From positions 1 to 43,009 of the forward strand of contig CAAGEQ010000005.1 of NCBI GenBank assembly GCA_900768915.1: DNA of 43,009 nt. The letters run 5' to 3'. The stretch's first letter is position 1, and every line of letters begins with the position of its first letter. Source of the DNA: Candidatus Gastranaerophilales bacterium (GTDB taxonomy: Bacteria > Cyanobacteriota > Vampirovibrionia > Gastranaerophilales > Gastranaerophilaceae). A program made the translations under genes and the position numbers. The notes below the pieces were generated by a model. That model made no database searches and had not been told where the DNA came from. It saw only the letters and a list, made by a program, of their open reading frames with translations. Positions 16,948 through 26,031 of this stretch are shown here, piece by piece.

Positions 16948-18114
16948 ATGACTCAACAAAATATTGTAATTACTCCTCCGGATAGGATTCTTACTGTTGT
17001 TGTAGTTTTTCTTGTTGTTCTAGGTATTATGTCAGTATTTTCTGCAAGTGTACCTAAATGTATAAATTATGGTATTAGTCCGCTTCACTTCACCTTAATT
17101 CAAATTGGTGGTGTTGTTCTTGGGTATTTTGCACTAAGAATGTTATGCAATTTTAATTACAAAAAATTAATAAATGTAACAAATGCATTCGCATTTGTAG
17201 TAATCGGTTTATTAGCAATAGTTCTAGCAGTAGGTGACGTTATCAATGGTGCACAAAGATGGATTAGTATCGGTCCATTCAGTTTGCAACCATCAGAATT
17301 CGCAAAACCGGCAGTAGTAATGCTTTTGGCAAAAGTTTTTTCTAAAGATACCGATTTAACTGATACTTCAAAATGGCCAACATTTGGATTAATTTTAGCA
17401 ATGGTATTCTTAATCCTTAAACAACCAAATTTAAGTATGGTTATCCTTTTATTTGCAACCTCTGTTGTTATGTATCTTGCTGCAGGTGGTGCAATATCTT
17501 GGATTAAAAAAATGTTTTTACCAATTATTGGCGGTGTTGCAACTCTTGTAACAATAAGTGGAATTGGTGCATGTATAAACTTTAATTTGCTAGGTAAATT
17601 CTTGCACCCATACCAACTTCAACGTATCTATATTTGGTTACACCCAGAATCTGATCCATTAGGTGCTGGTTACAATATTATTCAATCAATGGTAGCATTC
17701 GCATCAGGTGGATTGTGGGGCTGTGGTTTCGGTGCATCTAAACAAAAATTAGGCTGGTTACCAGAAGCACACACCGACTTTATCTTTGCTGTTATTGGTG
17801 AAGAATTAGGATTTATCGGTTGTGTATTTTTAATCGGTTTATTCTGGACTATTTTGCAAAGAGGTTTCTCTATTGCATCAAGATGTCCTGATATGTATGG
17901 TAAATTACTTGCAATTGGTTTAACATTCTCCATTTGTTTCCAAGCATTTTTGAATATGAGTGTTGCAAGTTCAATGTTACCTGCAACAGGTGTTCCATTA
18001 CCGTTCATTAGTTATGGTGGTTCATCTGTAATGATTACACTAGGTATGATAGGTATTTTATTAAATATATCAAGAAAGAAAGTAGAAACAATAAGGGTAA
18101 GACAAGATGTCTAA
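16948..18114 (+). CDS. ftsW: FtsW-type peptidoglycan polymerase (SEDS family)
   Basis: A 388-aa, ten-helix membrane protein of the SEDS family. It polymerises lipid II glycan strands at the septum with a partner class B penicillin-binding protein. Visible marks are RWISIGPFSLQPSEFAKPAVVMLLAK (about 110-130), the HPESDPLGAGYNIIQS loop carrying the catalytic-loop Asp, GFGASKQKLGWLPEAHTDFIFAVIGEELGFIG, and GVPLPFISYGGSS near the C-terminus. Position between murD and murG supports FtsW rather than RodA. The ATG at 16948 is chosen because the conserved region begins soon after; another in-frame ATG at 16906 would overlap murD by 20 nt and has a GAGGAA 14 nt away. It overlaps murG by 8 nt. Confidence 0.92.
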   Translation: MTQQNIVITPPDRILTVVVVFLVVLGIMSVFSASVPKCINYGISPLHFTLIQIGGVVLGYFALRMLCNFNYKKLINVTNAFAFVVIGLLAIVLAVGDVINGAQRWISIGPFSLQPSEFAKPAVVMLLAKVFSKDTDLTDTSKWPTFGLILAMVFLILKQPNLSMVILLFATSVVMYLAAGGAISWIKKMFLPIIGGVATLVTISGIGACINFNLLGKFLHPYQLQRIYIWLHPESDPLGAGYNIIQSMVAFASGGLWGCGFGASKQKLGWLPEAHTDFIFAVIGEELGFIGCVFLIGLFWTILQRGFSIASRCPDMYGKLLAIGLTFSICFQAFLNMSVASSMLPATGVPLPFISYGGSSVMITLGMIGILLNISRKKVETIRVRQDV

Positions 18115-19234
18115 AAAAACATATTTTATAACAGGTGGTGGTACTGGTGGACATATTTATCCTGCAATTGCTGTTGCAGATGAATTGATTTCTAATCCAG
18201 AAAACACTGTATATTATGTAGGTAATCCAGATAATTTGGAATATGGTATTGCTGAACAAAAAGGGTATAATTTCCTACCAGTTCATGTGAAAGGTATGCC
18301 AAGAAAATTGAGCCTACACTTTATCTTTTGGGGAATACAACTTTGCTTTGCTATTCTAAAAAGTCTTTATTACTTACACAAATACAAACCTGATATGATT
18401 TTTGGTACAGGTGGATATGTTTCAGCACCAATACTTATTGCTGCTGCTATTACTGGCAAAGTACCATATATGTTACACGATTGCGATATGCAACCAGGAA
18501 TAGTGACAAGAAAATTAGCACCAAAAGCAAAATGCGTTTCATTAGCATTTGAAGGTGCAAAAAATTTCATCAATTGCCAATATTGCTTTGTAAACGGTAA
18601 CCCACTAAGACCTGCATTCAAAAGTTTAACTAAGTCAAAAGCAAAAGAAAACTTAGGTCTAAAACCTGATAGACCTGTATTATGCGTAATGGGTGGTTCT
18701 CAAGGTTCAAAATCAATAGATAAAGCATTCGTTGAAATAATAAAAGAATTATCACAAGAACATAAATATCAAATAATTTTCCAAACAGGTAGAAAAAATT
18801 ATTTTGATGTAACTGATAGATTATCAAAATTGTATCGTGACTATGACAGAGATAAAAATATTATAGTAAGACCGTATTTTGATGATATGGTAACAGTTGT
18901 AAAAGCATCTGATATTGTAATTTCAAGAGCCGGCTCTTTGAGTTTATCAGAAATTTTTGCATCTGATGTTGCACCAATTCTTATACCATATCCTTATGCA
19001 GCAGCAGACCATCAACGCAAAAATGCTAAATATGTATTAGAACAAGATGCTTGTATCTATATGGAAGATGCTGACACAGAACCAAATTCATTATTAAAAA
19101 TTCTAGTAGATTTACGAGAAAATCCTGAAAAAGTCCAAGAACTAAAAGAAAAATCATCAAAATTAGCAAAATTTGATGCATTAAAAAATATCATTGAGCA
19201 AATTGAAAGAGTTGCTGAATATTATGCCAAATAA
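18107..19234 (+). CDS. murG: Lipid II synthase MurG (UDP-GlcNAc transferase)
   Basis: A 375-aa peripheral membrane glycosyltransferase (GT28, GT-B fold) that adds GlcNAc to lipid I. The N-terminal glycine loop GGGTGGHIYPAIAVADEL, the second G loop GTGGYVSAPILIAA, the C-terminal domain GGSQGSKSIDKAF, and the UDP-GlcNAc site SRAGSLSLSEI followed by PYPYAAADHQRKNA are all present. The first codon lies inside the end of ftsW (8-nt overlap) and the last 11 nt overlap rsgA, so translation is probably coupled along the run. Confidence 0.96.
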   Translation: MSKKTYFITGGGTGGHIYPAIAVADELISNPENTVYYVGNPDNLEYGIAEQKGYNFLPVHVKGMPRKLSLHFIFWGIQLCFAILKSLYYLHKYKPDMIFGTGGYVSAPILIAAAITGKVPYMLHDCDMQPGIVTRKLAPKAKCVSLAFEGAKNFINCQYCFVNGNPLRPAFKSLTKSKAKENLGLKPDRPVLCVMGGSQGSKSIDKAFVEIIKELSQEHKYQIIFQTGRKNYFDVTDRLSKLYRDYDRDKNIIVRPYFDDMVTVVKASDIVISRAGSLSLSEIFASDVAPILIPYPYAAADHQRKNAKYVLEQDACIYMEDADTEPNSLLKILVDLRENPEKVQELKEKSSKLAKFDALKNIIEQIERVAEYYAK

Positions 19235-20225
19235 ATTTAGTGGACAAGTTTATAAAATACATTCTGATTTTTACTATGTGAATAGTAATGATGAAATTTT
19301 TGAATGCAAAATTCGAGAAGTATTAAAAAAACAAAACCAAAAAATCTATGTAGGTGATTTCGTAGATATCGAAAATGGCTATATTACTAATATTCACCCA
19401 AGACAAAATTTTATACCAAGACCGGCAGCAGCAAATGTTAATCAAGTTGTTATCGTTTCTGCCGTACAAGAGCCAGCATTAGATTTTCATCAACTAAATA
19501 GATATATCGCTTTTGCTGAATATTATAATCTTGATATAAAACTATGTTTTAACAAAAATGATTTATCTTCAGATGACAAACTTATTGAAAAAGTTTTCTC
19601 AATATATGAACCATTAGGATATGATATTGTATTCACCTCAGCATTAGAAGGTCTTGAACTTGATGAATTTGAAGAACTAATGGACGGCAAAATATCTGTA
19701 TTATGCGGTCAATCTGGTGTAGGTAAATCTAGTTTAATAAATTCACTTAACCCAGAATTTGAACTAAAAACTAAAAATGTAAGTGAAAAAACCCAAAGAG
19801 GTACACATACTACAAGACATTGCGAAATTATGAAAATCTCAGATAGAATTAGAATTATAGATACACCTGGATTTAGTAATTTGAAATTTGATTTTCTATT
19901 ACCGCAAGATGTTTATAAACTATTTAGAGAATTCCTACCATATCAAAATTGTTGTAAATATCAAAACTGTTTGCATATTCACGAAGACGGCTGTAAAATT
20001 AAAGAAGATATTGAAAAATTTGCACCTGAACGATATAAAAGTTACCTTGAATTTGTCAAAGAAGCAAATGAATACAAAGAAAAAATCAAATATCAAGGCA
20101 AAAAAATAGAATCCAGACACAAACAAAATTTCAACAAAACAACAGTAAAAATTAGCACAAACAAAAGACAATCGTCTAGAAAAACTCTAAAACAAGATTT
20201 ATATAAGGAACTAGAAGATGAATAA
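19224..20225 (+). CDS. rsgA: Small-subunit ribosome-maturation GTPase RsgA
   Basis: A 333-aa circularly permuted GTPase that aids late 30S subunit assembly. An N-terminal OB-fold (GQVYKIHSDFYYV...IYVGDFVDIENG) comes first, then the permuted G-domain in the order G4 (CFNKNDL), G5 (TSALEG), G1 (CGQSGVGKSSLINSL), G2 (GTHTTRH), G3 (IDTPGFSNL), and last a zinc knuckle CKYQNC-H-H-x4-C near residue 250. The tail is long and basic (KxxSRHKQNFNKTTVK...RQSSRK). The ATG at 19224 is chosen over an upstream TTG because the OB-fold begins directly after it. It overlaps murG by 11 nt and ispA by 8 nt. Confidence 0.93.
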   Translation: MPNKFSGQVYKIHSDFYYVNSNDEIFECKIREVLKKQNQKIYVGDFVDIENGYITNIHPRQNFIPRPAAANVNQVVIVSAVQEPALDFHQLNRYIAFAEYYNLDIKLCFNKNDLSSDDKLIEKVFSIYEPLGYDIVFTSALEGLELDEFEELMDGKISVLCGQSGVGKSSLINSLNPEFELKTKNVSEKTQRGTHTTRHCEIMKISDRIRIIDTPGFSNLKFDFLLPQDVYKLFREFLPYQNCCKYQNCLHIHEDGCKIKEDIEKFAPERYKSYLEFVKEANEYKEKIKYQGKKIESRHKQNFNKTTVKISTNKRQSSRKTLKQDLYKELEDE

Positions 20226-21084
20226 ATACATTGAATTAGTAGATAAAAAATTAAATGAATATATGCCTATTGAATATCCAGAAGACATATTTAAGTCAAT
20301 GAAATACACAGTAACACTTCCAGGAAAAAGACTACGTCCAGTAATGTGTTTAGAAACTTGTAGAATAATGGGTGGTAACTATGAAGATGCACTACCAACA
20401 GCCTGTGCAATCGAAATGTTACACGCTCAAAGCCTTATACATGATGATTTACCTTGCATGGATAATGACGATTTCCGTCGTGGTAAACCATCAAATCACA
20501 AAGTTTTTGGCGAAGCAGTTGCAGTTTTGGCTGGTGATGCACTACTTAGTTTTGCACCACAATTGATTATTGAAAAATCAACAAACCTAAAAGCAGAAAC
20601 TCTAATCAATGTATTGCATGAATTCGTTCTAAGAGCAGGTGCTTACAAATTGATTGCTGGTCAAGTTGTTGATATTGAGAGTGAAAAAGGAAATATTCAA
20701 GGCTCAAAAGAAGAAACTTTAAAATTTATCCATACACACAAAACTGCTGATTTATTTAAACTTGCATTAAAAACAGGTGCAATGATTGCGAATGCTTCAG
20801 AAGAAAAAGTTGAAGAAATGGAAGAATTTGGTCAAAAATTTGGATTAGCATTCCAAATCTATGATGATATTATGGACGAAATTTCAACCTTTGAAGAACT
20901 TGGAAAAACTATCGGTAAAGATAAAGAAGCAGGTAAATTAACTTACGTTTCTTTACACGGTTTAGAACAAGCAAAAGAAAAAGTTCATACACTAGTAAAA
21001 GAATGCCACGATATCATTGATAAATATAATTCTGAAATTTTCTCATCAATGTTAGATAAACTAATCGAAAAAATTGACAGATAA
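20218..21084 (+). CDS. ispA: Polyprenyl synthetase (farnesyl/geranylgeranyl diphosphate synthase type)
   Basis: A 288-aa trans-isoprenyl diphosphate synthase that condenses DMAPP or a longer allylic diphosphate with IPP. The first Asp-rich motif is DDLPCMDNDDFRRGKPSNH (near residue 80), with the upstream HAQSLIH. GKRLRP sits near residue 40, and the second Asp-rich motif is YDDIMDE (about 218). Length and motifs fit the short-chain bacterial IspA class, but product length (C15 or C20) cannot be fixed by eye. It supplies precursor for undecaprenyl phosphate, which fits its place at the end of the wall-synthesis run. Its stop is 2 nt from the stop of the convergent Hcp-like gene, with no clear terminator between. 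Confidence 0.9.
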   Translation: MNKYIELVDKKLNEYMPIEYPEDIFKSMKYTVTLPGKRLRPVMCLETCRIMGGNYEDALPTACAIEMLHAQSLIHDDLPCMDNDDFRRGKPSNHKVFGEAVAVLAGDALLSFAPQLIIEKSTNLKAETLINVLHEFVLRAGAYKLIAGQVVDIESEKGNIQGSKEETLKFIHTHKTADLFKLALKTGAMIANASEEKVEEMEEFGQKFGLAFQIYDDIMDEISTFEELGKTIGKDKEAGKLTYVSLHGLEQAKEKVHTLVKECHDIIDKYNSEIFSSMLDKLIEKIDR

Positions 21085-21086
21085 CA

Positions 21087-22679
21087 CTAATTTAAACAAC
21101 AATTCTTTGCATCTTGTTTTGGAGTTGTTGTTGGACAAATTCCATATACTGTTTTTAAGGTATTAGTCAATGTAGGATTAAGCATTATTGGTGTACATTT
21201 GCTCAAATATATATTTTCTAAACCCAAACGTTTAAGATTAAGTATATTTGATATTGTGTGCTTATTACATTTAGATAAAAACAGACTAATTTTGACCTTG
21301 TTAGTTTTAGCAACATCTTTTATTCTTTTATAAATCTCATATATCATATAAAAATTTGATACAAAATTTATATGTACAAAATTTTTAACTTTATGTTTCT
21401 CTGATAAAGAAATTACTAATGTTTTATCTGAGATATGTTTCAATAATTTATCAAAATATTCTTTCTGCTCAGTTGTATGTTCTTCTGTTCCGATAATAAG
21501 AATATTTTTATATTGATTTATATTTTCTATAATTTGAGAAATTTTCTGTTCAAAATCTGAATTATTACAACCAATTTTTATAGATTCTCTCTCTTTACCA
21601 TGTTTAAACCCTTTTGCATCAAGAGCAGAACTTATTAATTGGGAATAATCATTATCACTAATTTTCACAACACCTTGAGGTACAAAATTATCTGTTGTAA
21701 ATAATCTTCCTCTATATAAATATTCTATATTTTCTAATGAATGACGAGCAATCAATATTGCACCAGGAAACGTTGCAAAATCTAATAAACAATTTTCAAT
21801 ACCTTTTCCAAATTGTCCAACAAGATTTTCATATTCTCCAAATTTTGGATATGTATATGCAACAATCATTTCACCATGTGTATAAACATCAATATTCTTA
21901 TCTTTTGTTGCATCAAGAACATTTTTTAATTCTTGTATATTTGTACCGGCAACAAGTATTGCTTTGTTCGGTCTTGTCGTATAAGAAACTTCTGCTTGAA
22001 TTGGTTCACCATATTGCTCTTTTCGGACTTTATTCAACAAATTATATAAATAATAATCTATTTCTACACCTTTATTAATCTTTTTTAAAAGTAGATTTTC
22101 GGATAAATCTAAATAATTTAAAGTATCTAATAAATATAAAATTTCAGAATAAGCACAACTATCATCTAATTTAAAACTCTTTAATTCAACTAAATTTATA
22201 CATATACTTTTTAAAACTAAAAACATTATCTCAAACAAATTTCTTTTTTTATCAGAAACTGTTTTTAATTTTTGGTTAAATTCTTTTTCTCCTAATTGAA
22301 TTAAATGTGTAATATTTAATTTTTTATTTAATTTAATATCTGTTTTAATTATTTTCGGTTTTATTCCTCGTTCTTCGCATATTTTTTTATAAGTATGAAT
22401 AGATTCTAAAATCATCAATTTCAAATTAATAAGAGTTTGATAAAACTGTTCATTACCAGTTTCAAGGTTTGACATCAAACCTGATACAGTGTTCAAAATA
22501 ATGTCTTCAGTCGAATTATTTTTTAAACCTAAATGTTTTAGTTGCAAAGTATAAAACGCTAATAATTTCAAATACATAACTAAAACTTCTCTCAAAGAAG
22601 ATGTTCTTGGGTTGATAGAACAAATACCCTTTGAAATACAACTGTCATATTGATAATCTTCATTATAGTTATAAAACAT
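21087..22679 (-). CDS. Hybrid-cluster-protein (Hcp) homologue lacking nearly all cluster ligands
   Basis: A 530-aa protein with clear Hcp-family resemblance: ILVAGTNIQELKNVLDATK, the near-invariant DVYTHGEMI (residues 265-272), FATFPGAILI, GRLFTTDNFVPQGV, and a C-terminal LNPTLTNTLKTVYGI. In true Hcp (hydroxylamine reductase/NO reductase) the N-terminal cubane uses four Cys; here only C14 and C20 remain, and the first two positions read Tyr3 and Asn6. Of the hybrid-cluster ligands, the His of GHDL is Thr246, the Cys of NCIQ is absent (RHSLEN), the Cys of GCDG, ACGK and GQCND are replaced (GTEE, LSEK, FVSN), and only the HGEM Glu270 persists. It probably keeps the fold without the hybrid cluster. 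A GATAAT (22691-22686) ends 6 nt before the ATG and no Shine-Dalgarno is present. It is divergent from nrdJ. Confidence 0.8.
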   Translation of the reverse strand: MFYNYNEDYQYDSCISKGICSINPRTSSLREVLVMYLKLLAFYTLQLKHLGLKNNSTEDIILNTVSGLMSNLETGNEQFYQTLINLKLMILESIHTYKKICEERGIKPKIIKTDIKLNKKLNITHLIQLGEKEFNQKLKTVSDKKRNLFEIMFLVLKSICINLVELKSFKLDDSCAYSEILYLLDTLNYLDLSENLLLKKINKGVEIDYYLYNLLNKVRKEQYGEPIQAEVSYTTRPNKAILVAGTNIQELKNVLDATKDKNIDVYTHGEMIVAYTYPKFGEYENLVGQFGKGIENCLLDFATFPGAILIARHSLENIEYLYRGRLFTTDNFVPQGVVKISDNDYSQLISSALDAKGFKHGKERESIKIGCNNSDFEQKISQIIENINQYKNILIIGTEEHTTEQKEYFDKLLKHISDKTLVISLSEKHKVKNFVHINFVSNFYMIYEIYKRIKDVAKTNKVKISLFLSKCNKHTISNILNLKRLGLENIYLSKCTPIMLNPTLTNTLKTVYGICPTTTPKQDAKNCCLN

Positions 22680-22822
22680 AACAACATTATCTAAATACCA
22701 TAATTAAAATGAATTCCCCAAGTGGTGATATAAAAGTCTAATAAATTTTCAAACATTTTTGTTCTTAATATTAAACAAAAAACCAAAATTTGATATAATA
22801 TAAAAAATAAAAAGGGAGAATA

Positions 22823-24832
22823 ATGGTCATGCAAGAACAAATAAATTTATCTGAAAATGCCATAAAAGTATTAGAAAAACGATACTTAAAACGAGATACT
22901 CAGGGTAACTGTATAGAAAAACCTGCCGATATGTTTAGACGTGTAGCAGATACAGTTGCAAAAGGTGATTTAAAATATGGAGCGACAAAAGATGATGTCA
23001 AAAAATTATCAGATAGATTTTATGATGCAATAACAAATTGTCAATTTATGCCAAATTCACCAACACTAATGAATGCTGGACGTGAACTTGGTCAATTGGC
23101 TGCTTGTTTTGTGTTACCAATAGAGGATTCATTAGAAGGAATATTTGAAACAATCAAAAATACAGCCCTAATTCACCAATCTGGTGGTGGTACAGGTTTT
23201 TCTTTTTCAAGATTAAGACCTAAAAATGATGTTGTACACTCGACAATGGGAATATCTTCTGGCCCTGTTTCATTTATGGAAGTATTCAATGCTGCAACAG
23301 AAGCAGTAAAACAAGGTGGAACAAGACGTGGTGCTAATATGGGTATATTAAGAGTTGATCACCCTGATATTCTTGAATTTATCGACTGCAAAGCCGATAA
23401 CAATAAATTAAACAATTTCAATATTTCTGTAGCCATTACAGACAAATTTATGGAAGCATATTTTAATAATGAAGATTATGATTTAGTTAACCCCCATACT
23501 AAAAAAACAACAGGTAAATTAAATGCAAAATTTGTATTTGATAAAATTGTTGATAGTGCTTGGAGAAATGGTGAACCAGGAATTGTTTTCATAGATACAA
23601 TGAACTATGATAATCCAACACCACAAATCGGAACAATTGAATCTACAAACCCTTGTGGAGAAGTACCACTCTTACCTTACGAAGCATGTAATTTAGGTTC
23701 TATCAATCTAAATAAAATGGTAAAAGAAAATAATGATGGAACTTGCTCTGTTGATTGGAATTTATTAGCAAAAACAACAAGAACTGCTATTAGATTTTTA
23801 GATAACATTATTACTATTAACAAGTATCCATTACCACAAATTGCAGAAATGGTAAACAATAACCGAAAAATCGGTTTAGGTATAATGGGATGGGCAGATA
23901 TGCTTATGAAAATAGGCATTTCTTACGCATCAGAACAAGGAACAAAACTTGCATCACAAATTATTGAATTTATAGATTATGAATCAAAATGTGAATCTAT
24001 TGAACTTTCCAAAGAAAGAGGAAGATTTGCTAACTTTAAAGGTAGTATTTACGATAGTGAACATTATCTTTATAACAAATATAAAGATAAATCTGCAGGC
24101 AAAATTTCTGATGAACAATGGAAAGAACTTGATAACAAAATTAAAAAATTTGGTATAAGAAATGCGACAACAACATGTATTGCACCAACTGGCACAATTT
24201 CAATGATTGCTGGTGCTTCTGGTGGTATTGAACCATTGTTTGGTTTAGTATTTTCAAGATTAATTTTAGACAATACAGAAATGTTGGAAATTAATCCTAT
24301 ATTCAAAAATTATATGATTAAACATAATCTATATTCTGAAGAACTTATGAAAAAAATCGCAATAGATGGCTCTATTGCTCATATTAATAATATTCCAGAA
24401 AATGTTAAAAAAATATTCGTTACTGCACACGATGTAACACCATACTGGCATGTTAAAATGCAAGCAGCATTCCAACTTCATACAGATAATGCTGTATCAA
24501 AAACAGTAAACTTTGTTGAATCTGCTACACGTGACGATATTAAAGAAACATATATATTAGCATATAAAAGTCATTTAAAAGGAATTACAGTATACAGAAA
24601 TAATTCCAGAACCTTCCAACCTATGAATTTAAAAAAAGAAGAAAAAAAATCGGAAGAAATTATTAAAGAAAAAATTAAAAATCCTGAAAAAACTATTCAG
24701 ACAGAAAAAAATGAAGAATACAATCCATCAGGAGAAGTTAAAACAATAATTTGTCCTGAATGTGGAAACAAAATAGAAATGGCTGAAGGGTGCTATATTT
24801 GTTTAAATTGTGGATATTCCGGTTGTTCATAA
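22823..24832 (+). CDS. nrdJ: Adenosylcobalamin-dependent (class II) ribonucleoside reductase
   Basis: A 669-aa enzyme that reduces ribonucleotides to deoxyribonucleotides, using adenosylcobalamin to make the thiyl radical. Visible are FMPNSPTLMNAGRELGQLAACFVLP with the redox Cys, QSGGGTGFSFSRLRP, GGTRRGANMGIL, the active-site TNPCGEVPLLPYEACNLGSINL (Asn, radical Cys and Glu), and APTGTISMIAGASGGIEP. The C-terminus is a zinc ribbon, CPECG...CYICLNCGYSGC (about 644-669), typical of this subgroup. No NrdB-like radical subunit or NrdG activase is present, which agrees with class II. GGGAG lies before the ATG. Oxygen-independent, B12-requiring DNA precursor synthesis fits an anaerobic or microaerobic life style. 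A terminator follows. Confidence 0.92.
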   Translation: MVMQEQINLSENAIKVLEKRYLKRDTQGNCIEKPADMFRRVADTVAKGDLKYGATKDDVKKLSDRFYDAITNCQFMPNSPTLMNAGRELGQLAACFVLPIEDSLEGIFETIKNTALIHQSGGGTGFSFSRLRPKNDVVHSTMGISSGPVSFMEVFNAATEAVKQGGTRRGANMGILRVDHPDILEFIDCKADNNKLNNFNISVAITDKFMEAYFNNEDYDLVNPHTKKTTGKLNAKFVFDKIVDSAWRNGEPGIVFIDTMNYDNPTPQIGTIESTNPCGEVPLLPYEACNLGSINLNKMVKENNDGTCSVDWNLLAKTTRTAIRFLDNIITINKYPLPQIAEMVNNNRKIGLGIMGWADMLMKIGISYASEQGTKLASQIIEFIDYESKCESIELSKERGRFANFKGSIYDSEHYLYNKYKDKSAGKISDEQWKELDNKIKKFGIRNATTTCIAPTGTISMIAGASGGIEPLFGLVFSRLILDNTEMLEINPIFKNYMIKHNLYSEELMKKIAIDGSIAHINNIPENVKKIFVTAHDVTPYWHVKMQAAFQLHTDNAVSKTVNFVESATRDDIKETYILAYKSHLKGITVYRNNSRTFQPMNLKKEEKKSEEIIKEKIKNPEKTIQTEKNEEYNPSGEVKTIICPECGNKIEMAEGCYICLNCGYSGCS

Positions 24833-24854
24833 ATCATAAAGAAACATAAATTTT

Positions 24855-24884
24855 AAAAAAGCTGAATTTACATTCAGTCTTTTT
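24855..24884 (+). terminator. Rho-independent terminator of nrdJ
   Basis: CTGAAT (24862-24867) pairs with ATTCAG (24872-24877) around TTAC, flanked by AAAAAAG and TCTTTTT, which extend the stem with one mismatch and supply the T-tract. It lies between nrdJ and the alr promoter. Confidence 0.75.
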
Positions 24885-24897
24885 GTTTCATTCGTTA

Positions 24898-24903
24898 TAT
24901 AAT
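24898..24903 (+). promoter_or_regulatory. -10 element predicting a leaderless alr mRNA
   Basis: A consensus TATAAT ends 6 nt before the ATG at 24910, with no Shine-Dalgarno between. No convincing -35 at 17 bp was found, so the upstream half is weak. Confidence 0.55.
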
Positions 24904-24909
24904 AGAGTT

Positions 24910-26031
24910 ATGAAAAATACAAGACAAACACAAGTAAATACACATAGAGATGCGTGGGTAGAAATCAATCTTGAAACAGTTGCCCACAATGTAAAACAAT
25001 TTAGAGATAATATTCCCAAAGATAAAAAAATATTAGGTATAGTTAAGGCAGATGCTTATGGTCATGGTGCAGCAATGATTGCACCTACAATGTTAGCATC
25101 AGGTATAGATATGCTTGGAGTTGCATCAATTGATGAGGGTTTAGACCTTAGACGAGAAAAAATCAATTGTGATATTCTTGTTGTTGGTGCTGTTCCAGTA
25201 TGGTCATTTGAAATTGCAGCAGAAAATAATATTGAAATTTCAATATTCTCTCAAGCACATCTTAATGCTTGTAAGCAAGCATACGAAAGAACTGGTATAA
25301 AACCAAAAGTTCATATAAAACTAGATACCGGCATGAATCGTATAGGTTTAGAACCAGATGTTGCAGTAGATTTTATTAAAACTGTACAAAAAGCAGACTA
25401 TTTAGAACTTAAGGGGATTTTTTCACACCTTGCAAATGCTGAAAGTCGTGAAAAGACACAAAAACAATTTAATTGTTGGAATGATATCATTTCTAAAATT
25501 GATACAACAGGATTATTATTACATATTCTAAATACTGCTGGTTCAATGACATATAATTTCCCATCAAATATGGTAAGAATGGGTATTGCAATATATGGAC
25601 TTTATCCAGATTTAGAAAAAGACTTATTATTCAAACCTAAACTTAAACAAGTAATGGGTTTAAAAGGACGTATAACCAATATTCATACAATGTCAAAAGG
25701 AAATGGTATAAGTTATGGTTATACATATATTGCAGATAAAGATATAAAAGTCGCAACAATCCCAATTGGATATGCTGATGGCGTACCAAGAGCATTATCA
25801 AACAAAATTTATGGAAAACTAAACGGTCAAAAAATAAAACAAATCGGTAATATCACAATGGATCAAATGATGTTTGATATAACAGGAATTGATGCGAACG
25901 AAGGCGATATAATAACACTATTAGATGACCAAGATTTATCAATTGATAACTGGGCAAACATTTTACACACAATAAACTATGAACTTACTTGCCGTTTAAA
26001 AGTAAGATTACCAAGAGTATATGTTAGATAA
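24910..26031 (+). CDS. alr: Alanine racemase
   Basis: A 373-aa PLP-dependent fold-type III enzyme that converts L-Ala to D-Ala for the D-Ala-D-Ala end of peptidoglycan, the substrate of MurF in this same window. The PLP lysine lies in ILGIVKADAYGHGA (about residue 40), HIKLDTGMNRIG is present, the catalytic Tyr of the second base in NGISYGYTYIAD (about 265), and IPIGYADGVPRAL and GNITMDQMMFD complete the family pattern. An upstream TTG in the same frame (24883) would start inside the nrdJ terminator tail, so the ATG at 24910 is preferred. The stop directly abuts the stop of the convergent gene at 26032. Confidence 0.95.
   Translation: MKNTRQTQVNTHRDAWVEINLETVAHNVKQFRDNIPKDKKILGIVKADAYGHGAAMIAPTMLASGIDMLGVASIDEGLDLRREKINCDILVVGAVPVWSFEIAAENNIEISIFSQAHLNACKQAYERTGIKPKVHIKLDTGMNRIGLEPDVAVDFIKTVQKADYLELKGIFSHLANAESREKTQKQFNCWNDIISKIDTTGLLLHILNTAGSMTYNFPSNMVRMGIAIYGLYPDLEKDLLFKPKLKQVMGLKGRITNIHTMSKGNGISYGYTYIADKDIKVATIPIGYADGVPRALSNKIYGKLNGQKIKQIGNITMDQMMFDITGIDANEGDIITLLDDQDLSIDNWANILHTINYELTCRLKVRLPRVYVR

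Noticed and set aside
22823..24832. Intein or split site in the ribonucleotide reductase
   Set aside because: Length (669 aa) is normal and all active-site blocks run on without an insertion.
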